Assembly: GCA_900546285.1 (NCBI GenBank)
Contig: URCJ01000017.1
Location: 1-36,282 of the forward strand
Source: an uncultured Solobacterium sp.
GTDB taxonomy: Bacteria; Bacillota_I; Bacilli_A; Erysipelotrichales; Erysipelotrichaceae
Direction: 5' to 3'
Length of the DNA: 36,282 nucleotides
Shown here: piece after piece, positions 15,366-23,167 of the stretch
Numbering within the stretch: position 1 is the stretch's first letter
How the letters are laid out: every line of letters starts with the position of its first letter
Notes under the pieces: model-generated
Seen by the model: the letters and a program-made list of their open reading frames with translations, nothing else
What the model was told of the DNA's origin: nothing
The model's database searches: none
Position numbers and translations under genes: made by a program

Positions 15366-17945
15366 ATGTTAGAGACAAAATATGACGCAAAACAAGTTGA
15401 ACAAGGCAAGTATGCAAAATGGCTAAAAGAAGGTTACTTTAAAGCAGGCGATCTTTCAAAAAAACCATATTGTATCGTTATCCCGCCACCAAATGTAACT
15501 GGTAAGTTACATATTGGCCATACTTTAGATAATGCCTTACAAGATTCAATCATTCTATATAAGAGAATGAGAGGCTACGACTGTCTATGGCTTCCAGGTA
15601 TGGACCATGCTGGTATCGCAACTCAAGCTAAGGTAGATGCAAGACTTAAGGAATTAGGTATTTCTAGATATGATCTAGGTAGAGAAGGTTTCTTAAAGAA
15701 GGCTTGGGAATGGAAAGATGAATATGCTGCTTTCATCAAGGAACAATGGGCAAAGACTGGACTAAGTGTAGACTATTCCAAGGAAAGATTTACACTTGAT
15801 GAAGGCTTATCTAAGGCTGTAATTAAGGTTTTTGTAGACTACTATAAGGATGGTTTAATTTATCAAGGTAAAAGAGTAATTAACTGGGACCCTGTTGCTA
15901 AGACGGCTTTAAGTAATATTGAAGTAGTTCATAAAGATGTTAAAGGCAAGATGTATTATTTCAGATATCATCTTGTAGATAGTGATGAAACATTTGATGT
16001 TGCCACAACAAGACCCGAAACCATGTTTGGTGATGTTTGTGTTGTAGTTAATCCAAAGGATGAAAAGCTATGTCATTTGATTGGCAAGAAGTGTATCAAC
16101 CCAGCTAATGGCGATATTCTTCCTATCATTGGTGATGAATATATTGAAATTGGCTTTGGTACTGGTGCTATGAAATGTACGCCAGCTCATGATCCCAATG
16201 ACTATCAAATCGCATTAAGACATAATCTTGAGATGCCTGTTTGTATGAATGAAGATGCTACTATGAACTCATTATGTGGTGAGTTTGAAGGTATGGATAG
16301 ATATGAATGCAGAGATTTAACAGTAAAAAGAATTGAAGAACAAGGTCAACTTGTTAAGATTGAAGAAATTGAACATTCTGTTGGTTTCTCTGAGCGTACA
16401 GATACAATGGTTGAGCCTTATCTTTCTAAGCAATGGTTTGTTAAGATGAAACCTTTGGCTGATGATGTTTTAAAACATCAAGAAAATGAAGATACTAAGA
16501 TTAACTTCTATCCTAAGCGTTTTGAAAAGACATTTACTGGTTGGTTAGAAGACATTGAAGACTGGTGCATTTCAAGACAATTATGGTGGGGACATCGCAT
16601 TCCAGTTTATTATCATAAAGATACAGGTGAAATCTATTGTGAATATGACCCACCAAAAGATATTGAAAACTATATTCAAGATGAAGATGTATTGGACACA
16701 TGGTTCTCAAGTGCTCTATGGCCTTTCTCTACATTGGGCTGGCCAGAAAAGACTGATCTTCTTGAACGTTACTTCCCAACTGATTGTCTTGTTACAGGTT
16801 ATGATATTATCTTCTTCTGGGTAGCTAGAATGGCTGTTGCATCTCGTTACTTCATGCATGATAGACCATTTAAGGATTGTCTAATCCATGGCCTTGTAAG
16901 AGATGATAAGGGTCGTAAGATGTCTAAGTCTCTTGGCAATGGTATTGATCCAATCGATGTCATCAATAAGTATGGTTATGATTCATTGAGATTGTTCTTA
17001 ACTTGTAACTCAACGCCAGGTTATGATATTAACTTCTCTGTTGAAAAGATTGAAGCTTCTTGGAACTTTATTAATAAACTATGGAATGCGACAAGATTCG
17101 TATTAATGAATATTGATGAAGACTATAAGTATTCAAAACCAGTACTTACAAATGATACTGATAACTGGATTATTTATAAGTTAAATAACATCATTGATAA
17201 GACAACAATGAACATTGATCGTTATGAAATGGCTATTGCAGGAAATGAACTTGAATCATTTATTTGGGATGACTTCTGTGCTTCTTATATCGAATTCAGC
17301 AAGGCTGCTTTAAATAGTGATGATAAGGATTTAAAGCATAAGACATTAGATACACTAGTATATGTACTAGATGCGATTGTTAGATTACTTCATCCATTTG
17401 TACCATTTGTTACTGAAGAACTTTACCAAGCAATTCATGGTGAGGATGTATCAATTTGTACTGCCTTGTGGCCTGAAAAAATGGATTGTGATGAAAATAG
17501 CGCAAAACATGTTGATGTTTTACTTGAAATCATTAAGGCTAGTAGAGAACTTAGAACTGAAAATAATGTTAAGCCTTCTAAGGAATTAGAGTTACAAGTT
17601 GAAGGTTTTGACTTAAGTGATTCAGACAAGTCAATTCTACTTAGAATGACAAAACTTGTAGTTGTTGATTCTATTGATGATGAAACAATCGTAAGACCTA
17701 TTTCTGCTGGTAAGATTTCTTTCAAGATGTCTGAAGTAGTCAATAAGCAAGAAGAGCTTGAAAAGATTGCGAAGGAACTTTCAAGACTTGAGGGCGAAAT
17801 CAAGAGATCTACAAATATTCTTTCTAATGAAAAGTTTTTAGCTAAGGCTCCAGAAGCTAAGGTTAATGAAGAAAAGGATAAACTTGCAAAGTATCAAGAA
17901 TCTTATAAGATTTTATTGGAAAAGAAGGAAGAATTGTCTAAATAA
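15366..17945 (+). CDS. valS: Valyl-tRNA synthetase
   Basis: Class I synthetase that charges tRNA-Val. The 859 residues are close to the usual 860-880. It has the HIGH motif (49-52) in TGKLHIGHTLDNAL, the editing (CP1) domain with TTRPETMFGD, the KMSKS motif (518-522) in GRKMSKSLGN, the anticodon-binding domain, and a C-terminal coiled-coil arm rich in Glu and Lys (about 790-859). The ATG at 15366 is chosen because AAAGGAAG precedes it. A longer in-frame reading from 15315 would begin inside the T-box terminator and is not credible. It is transcribed alone, from the T-box leader to the terminator at 17953. Confidence 0.98.
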   Translation: MLETKYDAKQVEQGKYAKWLKEGYFKAGDLSKKPYCIVIPPPNVTGKLHIGHTLDNALQDSIILYKRMRGYDCLWLPGMDHAGIATQAKVDARLKELGISRYDLGREGFLKKAWEWKDEYAAFIKEQWAKTGLSVDYSKERFTLDEGLSKAVIKVFVDYYKDGLIYQGKRVINWDPVAKTALSNIEVVHKDVKGKMYYFRYHLVDSDETFDVATTRPETMFGDVCVVVNPKDEKLCHLIGKKCINPANGDILPIIGDEYIEIGFGTGAMKCTPAHDPNDYQIALRHNLEMPVCMNEDATMNSLCGEFEGMDRYECRDLTVKRIEEQGQLVKIEEIEHSVGFSERTDTMVEPYLSKQWFVKMKPLADDVLKHQENEDTKINFYPKRFEKTFTGWLEDIEDWCISRQLWWGHRIPVYYHKDTGEIYCEYDPPKDIENYIQDEDVLDTWFSSALWPFSTLGWPEKTDLLERYFPTDCLVTGYDIIFFWVARMAVASRYFMHDRPFKDCLIHGLVRDDKGRKMSKSLGNGIDPIDVINKYGYDSLRLFLTCNSTPGYDINFSVEKIEASWNFINKLWNATRFVLMNIDEDYKYSKPVLTNDTDNWIIYKLNNIIDKTTMNIDRYEMAIAGNELESFIWDDFCASYIEFSKAALNSDDKDLKHKTLDTLVYVLDAIVRLLHPFVPFVTEELYQAIHGEDVSICTALWPEKMDCDENSAKHVDVLLEIIKASRELRTENNVKPSKELELQVEGFDLSDSDKSILLRMTKLVVVDSIDDETIVRPISAGKISFKMSEVVNKQEELEKIAKELSRLEGEIKRSTNILSNEKFLAKAPEAKVNEEKDKLAKYQESYKILLEKKEELSK

Positions 17946-17952
17946 TTACTGT

Positions 17953-17980
17953 ATACCCTAGAATTTTCTAGGGTATTTTT
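17953..17980 (+). terminator. Terminator of valS
   Basis: ATACCCTAGA (17953-17962) pairs with TCTAGGGTAT (17967-17976) over 10 bp, followed by TTTTT. Confidence 0.9.
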
Positions 17981-18028
17981 ATATGGCTAAAAATTTTATA
18001 AAATTAGTGCAAGAAAGAGAGTCAATTT

Positions 18029-18427
18029 ATGAAGAAATTTTTAAATGAATTTAAAGAGTTTGCGATGAAGGGCAATGTCCTTGATATGGCAATAGGTGTT
18101 GTTATTGGTGCATCATTTTCATCAATTGTTACTTCACTTGTAAATGATATTTTCATGCCTCTTATCGCAGTGCTTACTGGTGATGTACAATTCTTTGATT
18201 TAAAACTTGTTTTAAAGGGTGATATAAGTATCAATTATGGCTCTTTTATCCAAAACATTGTTAATTTCTTGATGGTTGCCTTGTGTCTATTTTTGGTTGT
18301 TAAGACTATTAATGAATTAAGAAAAACTTTGATTCATGAAAAACCTAAGGAAAAAGAAGAACCAAAGCCTAGTGATGAACTTGTTGCCTTGAATAAGATA
18401 GTTGAGTTATTGGAAGATAAGAAATAA
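18029..18427 (+). CDS. mscL: Large-conductance mechanosensitive channel
   Basis: MscL opens a wide pore when the membrane is stretched by hypo-osmotic shock. The 132 residues match the family (120-150). The amphipathic N-terminal helix (KKFLNEFKEFAMKGNVLDMA) leads into TM1 (IGVVIGASFSSIVTSLVND), then a short extracellular loop, TM2 (FIQNIVNFLMVALCLFLVV) and the charged C-terminal helical bundle. A weak AAAGAGAG precedes the ATG. It lies between the valS terminator and the thrS leader and has no terminator of its own, so its transcript may run into the thrS T-box. Confidence 0.96.
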   Translation: MKKFLNEFKEFAMKGNVLDMAIGVVIGASFSSIVTSLVNDIFMPLIAVLTGDVQFFDLKLVLKGDISINYGSFIQNIVNFLMVALCLFLVVKTINELRKTLIHEKPKEKEEPKPSDELVALNKIVELLEDKK

Positions 18428-18434
18428 AAGAAGG

Positions 18435-18463
18435 TTGAAAACCGTATCACTAAAGTTTATAAT
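18435..18463 (+). promoter_or_regulatory. thrS: Promoter of the thrS T-box leader
   Basis: TTGAAA (18435-18440), a 17-nt spacer and a perfect TATAAT (18458-18463) lie directly behind mscL. Transcription would begin near 18470, at the base of stem I. Confidence 0.8.
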
Positions 18464-18467
18464 TACG

Positions 18468-18654
18468 AAGTACGAAGATTAAGACACGATCCTATTATTG
18501 ATGATATAGAGAGGCCATGGGCGGTGAAAATGGTCCTAGATAATATGATTACTACTTATGAGTTCCACTAATACTGGACGTTACTCGCGTTAAGAGATTA
18601 AGTTAGAAAATAAGGTGGTACCGCGTTATTTACGCCCTTGTATCACCTTTTTTT
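18468..18654 (+). promoter_or_regulatory. T-box riboswitch (Thr), controls thrS
   Basis: The base of stem I can pair AAGT (18468-18471) with ACTT (18554-18557). The codon ACT (18551-18553), Thr, sits directly 5' of the closing strand, the same geometry as in the valS leader. The apical part contains GGGCGGTGAAAA. The T-box core AAGGTGGTACCGCG begins at 18612. The terminator pairs AAGGTGGTAC with GTATCACCTT (18640-18649) and is followed by a T-run. The 19-nt block before the core is identical to that of valS. Confidence 0.92.
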
Positions 18655-18670
18655 ATTTTAGGAGGTTACA

Positions 18671-20428
18671 ATGATTAACATTAAGGAAAACGAACACTTA
18701 AATACTTTGAACCACTCTTGTGCTCACTTACTAGCTCAAGCGGTGTCTCATTTATATCCAAATGCTAAATTTTGGGTAGGTCCTGTAATTGAAGAGGGTT
18801 TCTATTATGATATCGATTTAGGAGATGATGTTATTAAGACTGAAGATCTCGAAAAGATTGAAAAGGAAATGAAGAAGATTGCCAAGGATGGTAAGCGTAT
18901 TGTAAGACATGAAATTTCTAAGGAAGAAGCTTTAGAAATGTTCAAGGATGATCCATATAAGATTGATTTAATCAATAGAATGGATGAAAATGAAACAACT
19001 ATTTCATGTTATACACAAGGTGATTTTACAGATTTATGTAGAGGACCTCATGTTGATACAGTTAAGGAATTAAAGAATTTTAAACTAATTAAGCATTCTG
19101 GTGCTTATTGGAAAAATGATGCTAAGAATAAGATGCTTCAAAGAATTTATGGTGTATGTTTCGACAATAAGGAAGATTTAGAAGCTTACTTAAAGGAATT
19201 AGAAGAGGCTAAGGAAAGAGATCACCGTAAGATTGGCAAGGATTTAGAAATCTTTATGACTTCACCTTTAGTTGGTGCTGGTATGCCATTATGGTTACCA
19301 AATGGTTCTATTGTACGTAAACAACTTGAAAACTATATCTACAAGAAGGAACAAGCACTAGGCTATGACCATGTATATACTCCATGTGTTGGTACTAAGC
19401 AATTATATGTAACAAGTGGACACTGGGATCACTATCAAAAGAATATGTTCCCACTAATGAAGGTTGATGATGAAGAGTTCGTATTAAGACCTATGAACTG
19501 TCCTCACCACATGTTAGTTTATAAGAACAAGTTACATTCATATCGTGATCTTCCAGTTAGAATTGGTGAATTTGCCACTGACTTTAGATATGAAGCATCA
19601 GGTGCTGTTAAGGGTCTTGAAAGAGTTAGATGCATGTGTCAAAATGATGCTCACTTATTCGTAACTCCTGAACAAATTGGTGAAGAATTCAAGAGGGTAG
19701 TAGCTTTAATTCTTGATGTTTATAAAGACTTCGGTATTAAAGACTATAAGTTTAGATTATCTTTAAGAGATAAGGAAGATAAAGAAAAATACTTTGATGA
19801 TGATGAAATGTGGGATAATGCAGAGAATAAGCTAAGAGAAGTATTAAATGAATTAGGTGTTGAATACTTTGAGGCTAAGGGCGAAGCTGCTTTCTATGGT
19901 CCTAAGTTAGACGTAGAAGTTAAGCCTGCTGTAGGTCCTGAAGTTACACTATCAACTTGTCAATTAGACTTCTTATTGCCTCGTAGATTTGAACTTAACT
20001 ATATTGATTCAAATGGTGAAAAACAAGTTCCGGTAGTAATCCACAGAGCAATCTTTGGTACTTTTGATAGATTTACCGCCTTCATTATTGAAGAAACAAA
20101 GGGCGCATTCCCATTGTGGTTGGCTCCAAGTCAAATCGTAATTGTTCCAGTAAATAGTGAAATCCATGCTGACTATGCATATAAGATTAAGGAAGCATTA
20201 GCTAGTGAAGGATTTAGAGTGGAAGTAGATGCTCGTAATGAAAAACTAGGTTATAGAATTAGAGAAGCACAACTTAAGAAGATTCCAGTAGAAATCGTTG
20301 TAGGTGATGGTGAAATCGCTGAAGGTAGTGTTAATATTAGAAGATTTGGTGTTCAAGGTAATACTTCAATGAAACTTGAAGACGCTATTGCTTTATTCAA
20401 AGACGAAGTTAAAAAGTTTACATGTTAA
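18671..20428 (+). CDS. thrS: Threonyl-tRNA synthetase, without TGS domain
   Basis: Class II synthetase that charges tRNA-Thr. It has 585 residues against about 640 for the usual bacterial enzyme. The missing part is the N-terminal TGS domain: the protein starts almost at once with the editing-domain motif HSCAH (15-19). The second half of the editing site (DLCRGPHVD) follows. The catalytic core has motif 2 FRYEASGAVKGLERVR, the zinc-site Cys in PMNCPHH, and motif 3 near RAIFGTFDRF. The C-terminal anticodon-binding domain begins around LWLAPSQIVIVPV. AGGAGG precedes the ATG and the T-box terminator lies directly upstream, so no TGS coding sequence is hidden. Mollicute enzymes show a similar loss. 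Confidence 0.96.
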   Translation: MINIKENEHLNTLNHSCAHLLAQAVSHLYPNAKFWVGPVIEEGFYYDIDLGDDVIKTEDLEKIEKEMKKIAKDGKRIVRHEISKEEALEMFKDDPYKIDLINRMDENETTISCYTQGDFTDLCRGPHVDTVKELKNFKLIKHSGAYWKNDAKNKMLQRIYGVCFDNKEDLEAYLKELEEAKERDHRKIGKDLEIFMTSPLVGAGMPLWLPNGSIVRKQLENYIYKKEQALGYDHVYTPCVGTKQLYVTSGHWDHYQKNMFPLMKVDDEEFVLRPMNCPHHMLVYKNKLHSYRDLPVRIGEFATDFRYEASGAVKGLERVRCMCQNDAHLFVTPEQIGEEFKRVVALILDVYKDFGIKDYKFRLSLRDKEDKEKYFDDDEMWDNAENKLREVLNELGVEYFEAKGEAAFYGPKLDVEVKPAVGPEVTLSTCQLDFLLPRRFELNYIDSNGEKQVPVVIHRAIFGTFDRFTAFIIEETKGAFPLWLAPSQIVIVPVNSEIHADYAYKIKEALASEGFRVEVDARNEKLGYRIREAQLKKIPVEIVVGDGEIAEGSVNIRRFGVQGNTSMKLEDAIALFKDEVKKFTC

Positions 20429-21315
20429 AGAAAGTAACATTGGTACTACTTCTATTACTTCTATGTGCTTGTAGACCAAGCGTTGTAGAAAATAGTAACG
20501 GTGATAATTTTAATATCTTATCTCTACAATCAGCTTCATTATCGTTATTGTGTTTTAAAGAAGATGAACACAATATTGAGATTACTAGTGATGTGAATAC
20601 ATTAAGTGAAGCTTTTGATAAGGATGAGAGAGATATTATAATTGCACCCGTTAATATAGGAGTTAAGAAGTGTCTTGAGAATGATAATTATAAATTATTA
20701 GCTATCTTAGCTCATTCTCATTACTATATTTGTTCTACTGATGAATCTTTCAATAAAGGTGATGTAGGAGTTTATGGCGAAAAAACGGTTCTAGGTGGTG
20801 TTTTAAATGCTCTGAGTGCTAATCTTTCTAAATATAACTTTATCTATTATGATAGTGTTCAAGCCTTAAAAGATGACTTGAACAATGGTGTAATCAATTC
20901 AGCTGTTTTAAGCGAAATTGATTATAATGATTTCAATAATTATCAAGATTTAAAATTTTATAAGATTGAAGAAATCAATAATGTCTATCAAAAAGAATAT
21001 AGTTATAGTGATTTTCCTACCTATGGTCTATTTATAAAGGATGATGTTCTTAAAAATAGACAAAATGATTTATCTAATTTTATTAGAATTGTTAGAACTA
21101 GTATTAATTCTTATAAGAATGATAAGACAACATTTAATAAAGTTTTAGAGAATGCTGATTTGGAAAGACTAGGTTTCAATAATCCAAGCCTTATCTCTGA
21201 AAGTTATAATTATTGTGGAATATGTTTTGAATATGCCATCAATGAATATGAAAGTCTAAAGACTCTATTGTCTTGTATGGATATCGAATTATCTGAAAGG
21301 GTAATCGTTCAATAA
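20422..21315 (+). CDS. Predicted substrate-binding lipoprotein (orphan)
   Basis: A 297-residue lipoprotein. The signal sequence is a run of Leu ending in LCAC, with Cys17 as the anchor. The mature part resembles a small type II periplasmic-binding fold of the NMT1/SsuA kind: a first lobe with IIIAPVNIG, then GVYGEKTVLGGVLNAL at the lobe crossover, and FPTYGLFIKDDVL near the ligand cleft. The match is by pattern only and the ligand is unknown. It overlaps the end of thrS by 7 nt, so it is under T-box control. No permease or ATPase gene lies beside it. It ends at a strong terminator. Confidence 0.6.
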   Translation: MLKKVTLVLLLLLLCACRPSVVENSNGDNFNILSLQSASLSLLCFKEDEHNIEITSDVNTLSEAFDKDERDIIIAPVNIGVKKCLENDNYKLLAILAHSHYYICSTDESFNKGDVGVYGEKTVLGGVLNALSANLSKYNFIYYDSVQALKDDLNNGVINSAVLSEIDYNDFNNYQDLKFYKIEEINNVYQKEYSYSDFPTYGLFIKDDVLKNRQNDLSNFIRIVRTSINSYKNDKTTFNKVLENADLERLGFNNPSLISESYNYCGICFEYAINEYESLKTLLSCMDIELSERVIVQ

Positions 21316-21321
21316 GTAAAT

Positions 21322-21352
21322 AAGCCGACAAATTTAATAAGTCGGCTTTTAT
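21322..21352 (+). terminator. Terminator of thrS-lipoprotein
   Basis: AAGCCGAC (21322-21329) and GTCGGCTT (21341-21348) form a GC-rich 8-bp stem with an 11-nt loop, followed by TTAT. Confidence 0.85.
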
Positions 21353-21376
21353 AAACTCTATTAATATTTATATTAA

Positions 21377-21397
21377 AAGGATGGTTTAACCATCCTT
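21377..21397 (-). terminator. Terminator of proS
   Basis: AAGGATGG (21377-21384) and CCATCCTT (21390-21397) form an 8-bp stem. On the minus strand it lies 6 nt behind the proS stop and is followed by a short T-run. The stem sequence is the same as in the small-peptide terminator at 9753. Confidence 0.75.
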
Positions 21398-21402
21398 ATA
21401 GC

Positions 21403-23085
21403 TTATTTGTTTACTTCGTTTCTTAAGAATTCAATTGCTTCATCAATTGTAAGTTCTTGAACATCATCACAACCACGCTTCTTTAATTCGACGATGCCTT
21501 CACCAATTCGCTTACCAACTGTAATACGATAAGGGATACCAATTAGTTCAGAGTCATTAAACTTGATACCAGGTCTTTCGTTTCTATCATCTAGAATTGT
21601 TTCAACACCAGCTGCATTTAACTTATCATATAGTTCATTACCCTTAGCAACCTGTGTTTCATCTTTCATTGACATGATAAGAACGATACAGTGATATGGA
21701 GCAATGTTTAGTGGCCATACAATACCTTTTTCATCATTGTTTTGTTCAACAACAGCAGCAATTGTTCTGCCAACACCAATACCATAAGAACCCATCCAAA
21801 CATCTTCTTGTTTGTTGTCCTTGTTTAAGTAAGATAGGTCAAGAGCCTTTGAATACTTAGTACCAAGTTTGAATGTATTACCAACTTCAATACCCTTAGT
21901 CATCTTAAGTGGCTTACCACACACTGGACAAATATCTCCTTCCATTACATTAGAGATATCCGCAACCATATCAACCTTAATATCACCAGGATTAGCATTC
22001 ATCAAGTGATATCCGTCTTTATTAGCACCACATACGAAGTTATGCATATTCATTACTTCATTATCAACAATCATCTTAGCATTTAAACCAATTGGACCTG
22101 TAAAACCAGGTACTGCATTAGAGGTTGCGATTAGGGCATCGTCCGCAAAGTTAACTTCACTACAGCCTAATAACTTACAAACCTTAGTTTCATTTAATTC
22201 ACGATCACCTCTAATGAATAAAACAACTAGTTCATCCTTAATATTCATAAGTAAAGCTTTAACTGATTTTTTAGGATCAACATTTAAGAAAGTACATACT
22301 TCTTCAATTGACTTACAATCAGGTGTAGCTACTTCAGTTAACTCAAGTGGTGCTTCAAGAGATTCTTTAGTAACAAGTTGAGCTACTTCTTCATTACTAG
22401 AATAGCCACAATCACAATAGATAACACTATCTTCACCAACTGGTGTAATAGCTTGGAACTCTTCTGACAACAAACCACCCATGATACCTGTATCAGCTTT
22501 TACAATACGATAATCAAGACCAATTTCATCAAATATCGCCTTATAAGCGTCAAACATTTTCTTATAAGCAACATCTAAGCCTTGTTCATCTCTGTCAAAA
22601 GAATAAGCATCTTTCATCACAAATTCTTTAACTCTAATTAGACCAAAACGAGCTCTAGGTTCATCACGGAACTTAGTTTGAATTTGATATAGGTTAAATG
22701 GCATGTCCTTATATGATCTAATCATTGACTTACTTGCGAAGGCAAATAATTCTTCATGAGTTGGACCTAGTACCATGTCCTTACCAGTACGATCTTTTAG
22801 CTTGAAGATAGAAGGGCCAAAACCTTGTAATCTTCCTGAATTTTCATAGTATTCACTGGCAATTAACGCTGGCATCTTAACTTCTTGGCTACCAGCATTG
22901 TTCATATGCTTTCTAATGATTTTTTCTACTTTATCTTGTACTCTTAATCCTAAAGGAAGCATCATATAAATTCCGGCAGATGTTTTCTTGATATAACCGG
23001 CTTTTACAAGTAGATTTCCACTTTTTGAGTCTTCATCTCTTGCGTCTTCTCTTAATGTAAAAAAATAAGAATCTTTTAATTTCAT
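21403..23085 (-). CDS. proS: Prolyl-tRNA synthetase, bacterial type with editing domain
   Basis: Class II synthetase that charges tRNA-Pro, 560 residues. Motif 1 lies in the region after SAGIYMMLPLGLRV, and motif 2 is in TKFRDEPRARFGLIRVKEF. The YbaK-like INS domain that removes Ala-tRNA-Pro spans about 225-390 (AVPGFTGPIGL near its end). Motif 3 is GSYGIGVGRT. The anticodon-binding domain completes the C-terminus. The ATG at 23085 is chosen because TAGGAG lies just upstream and KLKDSYF matches the family's usual start; the longer frame to 23118 reads through its own promoter. It diverges from the IMP dehydrogenase gene across 82 bp. Confidence 0.97.
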   Translation of the reverse strand: MKLKDSYFFTLREDARDEDSKSGNLLVKAGYIKKTSAGIYMMLPLGLRVQDKVEKIIRKHMNNAGSQEVKMPALIASEYYENSGRLQGFGPSIFKLKDRTGKDMVLGPTHEELFAFASKSMIRSYKDMPFNLYQIQTKFRDEPRARFGLIRVKEFVMKDAYSFDRDEQGLDVAYKKMFDAYKAIFDEIGLDYRIVKADTGIMGGLLSEEFQAITPVGEDSVIYCDCGYSSNEEVAQLVTKESLEAPLELTEVATPDCKSIEEVCTFLNVDPKKSVKALLMNIKDELVVLFIRGDRELNETKVCKLLGCSEVNFADDALIATSNAVPGFTGPIGLNAKMIVDNEVMNMHNFVCGANKDGYHLMNANPGDIKVDMVADISNVMEGDICPVCGKPLKMTKGIEVGNTFKLGTKYSKALDLSYLNKDNKQEDVWMGSYGIGVGRTIAAVVEQNNDEKGIVWPLNIAPYHCIVLIMSMKDETQVAKGNELYDKLNAAGVETILDDRNERPGIKFNDSELIGIPYRITVGKRIGEGIVELKKRGCDDVQELTIDEAIEFLRNEVNK

Positions 23086-23113
23086 GACGTAAACTCCTAA
23101 CTTTAACAATTTT

Positions 23114-23119
23114 ATCATA
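23114..23119 (-). promoter_or_regulatory. proS: -10 box of proS
   Basis: TATGAT on the minus strand places the start of transcription near 23107, with a 22-nt leader that contains TAGGAG. No clear -35 box and no T-box is present, unlike valS and thrS. Confidence 0.5.
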
Positions 23120-23136
23120 GTTAGCCCCTAAAAATG

Positions 23137-23145
23137 TGGTATATT
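23137..23145 (+). promoter_or_regulatory. guaB: Extended -10 promoter of the IMP dehydrogenase gene
   Basis: TGGTATATT is an extended -10 element. Transcription would start near 23152 and leave about 16 nt before the ATG, too short for a purine riboswitch. Confidence 0.55.
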
Positions 23146-23167
23146 AGATAAAAATAAAGGGGCAGGT

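Noticed and set aside
9753..21397. Identical terminator stems AAGGATGG/CCATCCTT at 9753-9776 and 21377-21397 as a repeated element
   Set aside because: Only the 8-bp stem is shared; loops and flanks differ, so chance or common terminator preference is enough.
23086..23167. Purine or other riboswitch upstream of guaB
   Set aside because: The whole divergent gap is 82 bp and the predicted leader is about 16 nt, too short for any known riboswitch.
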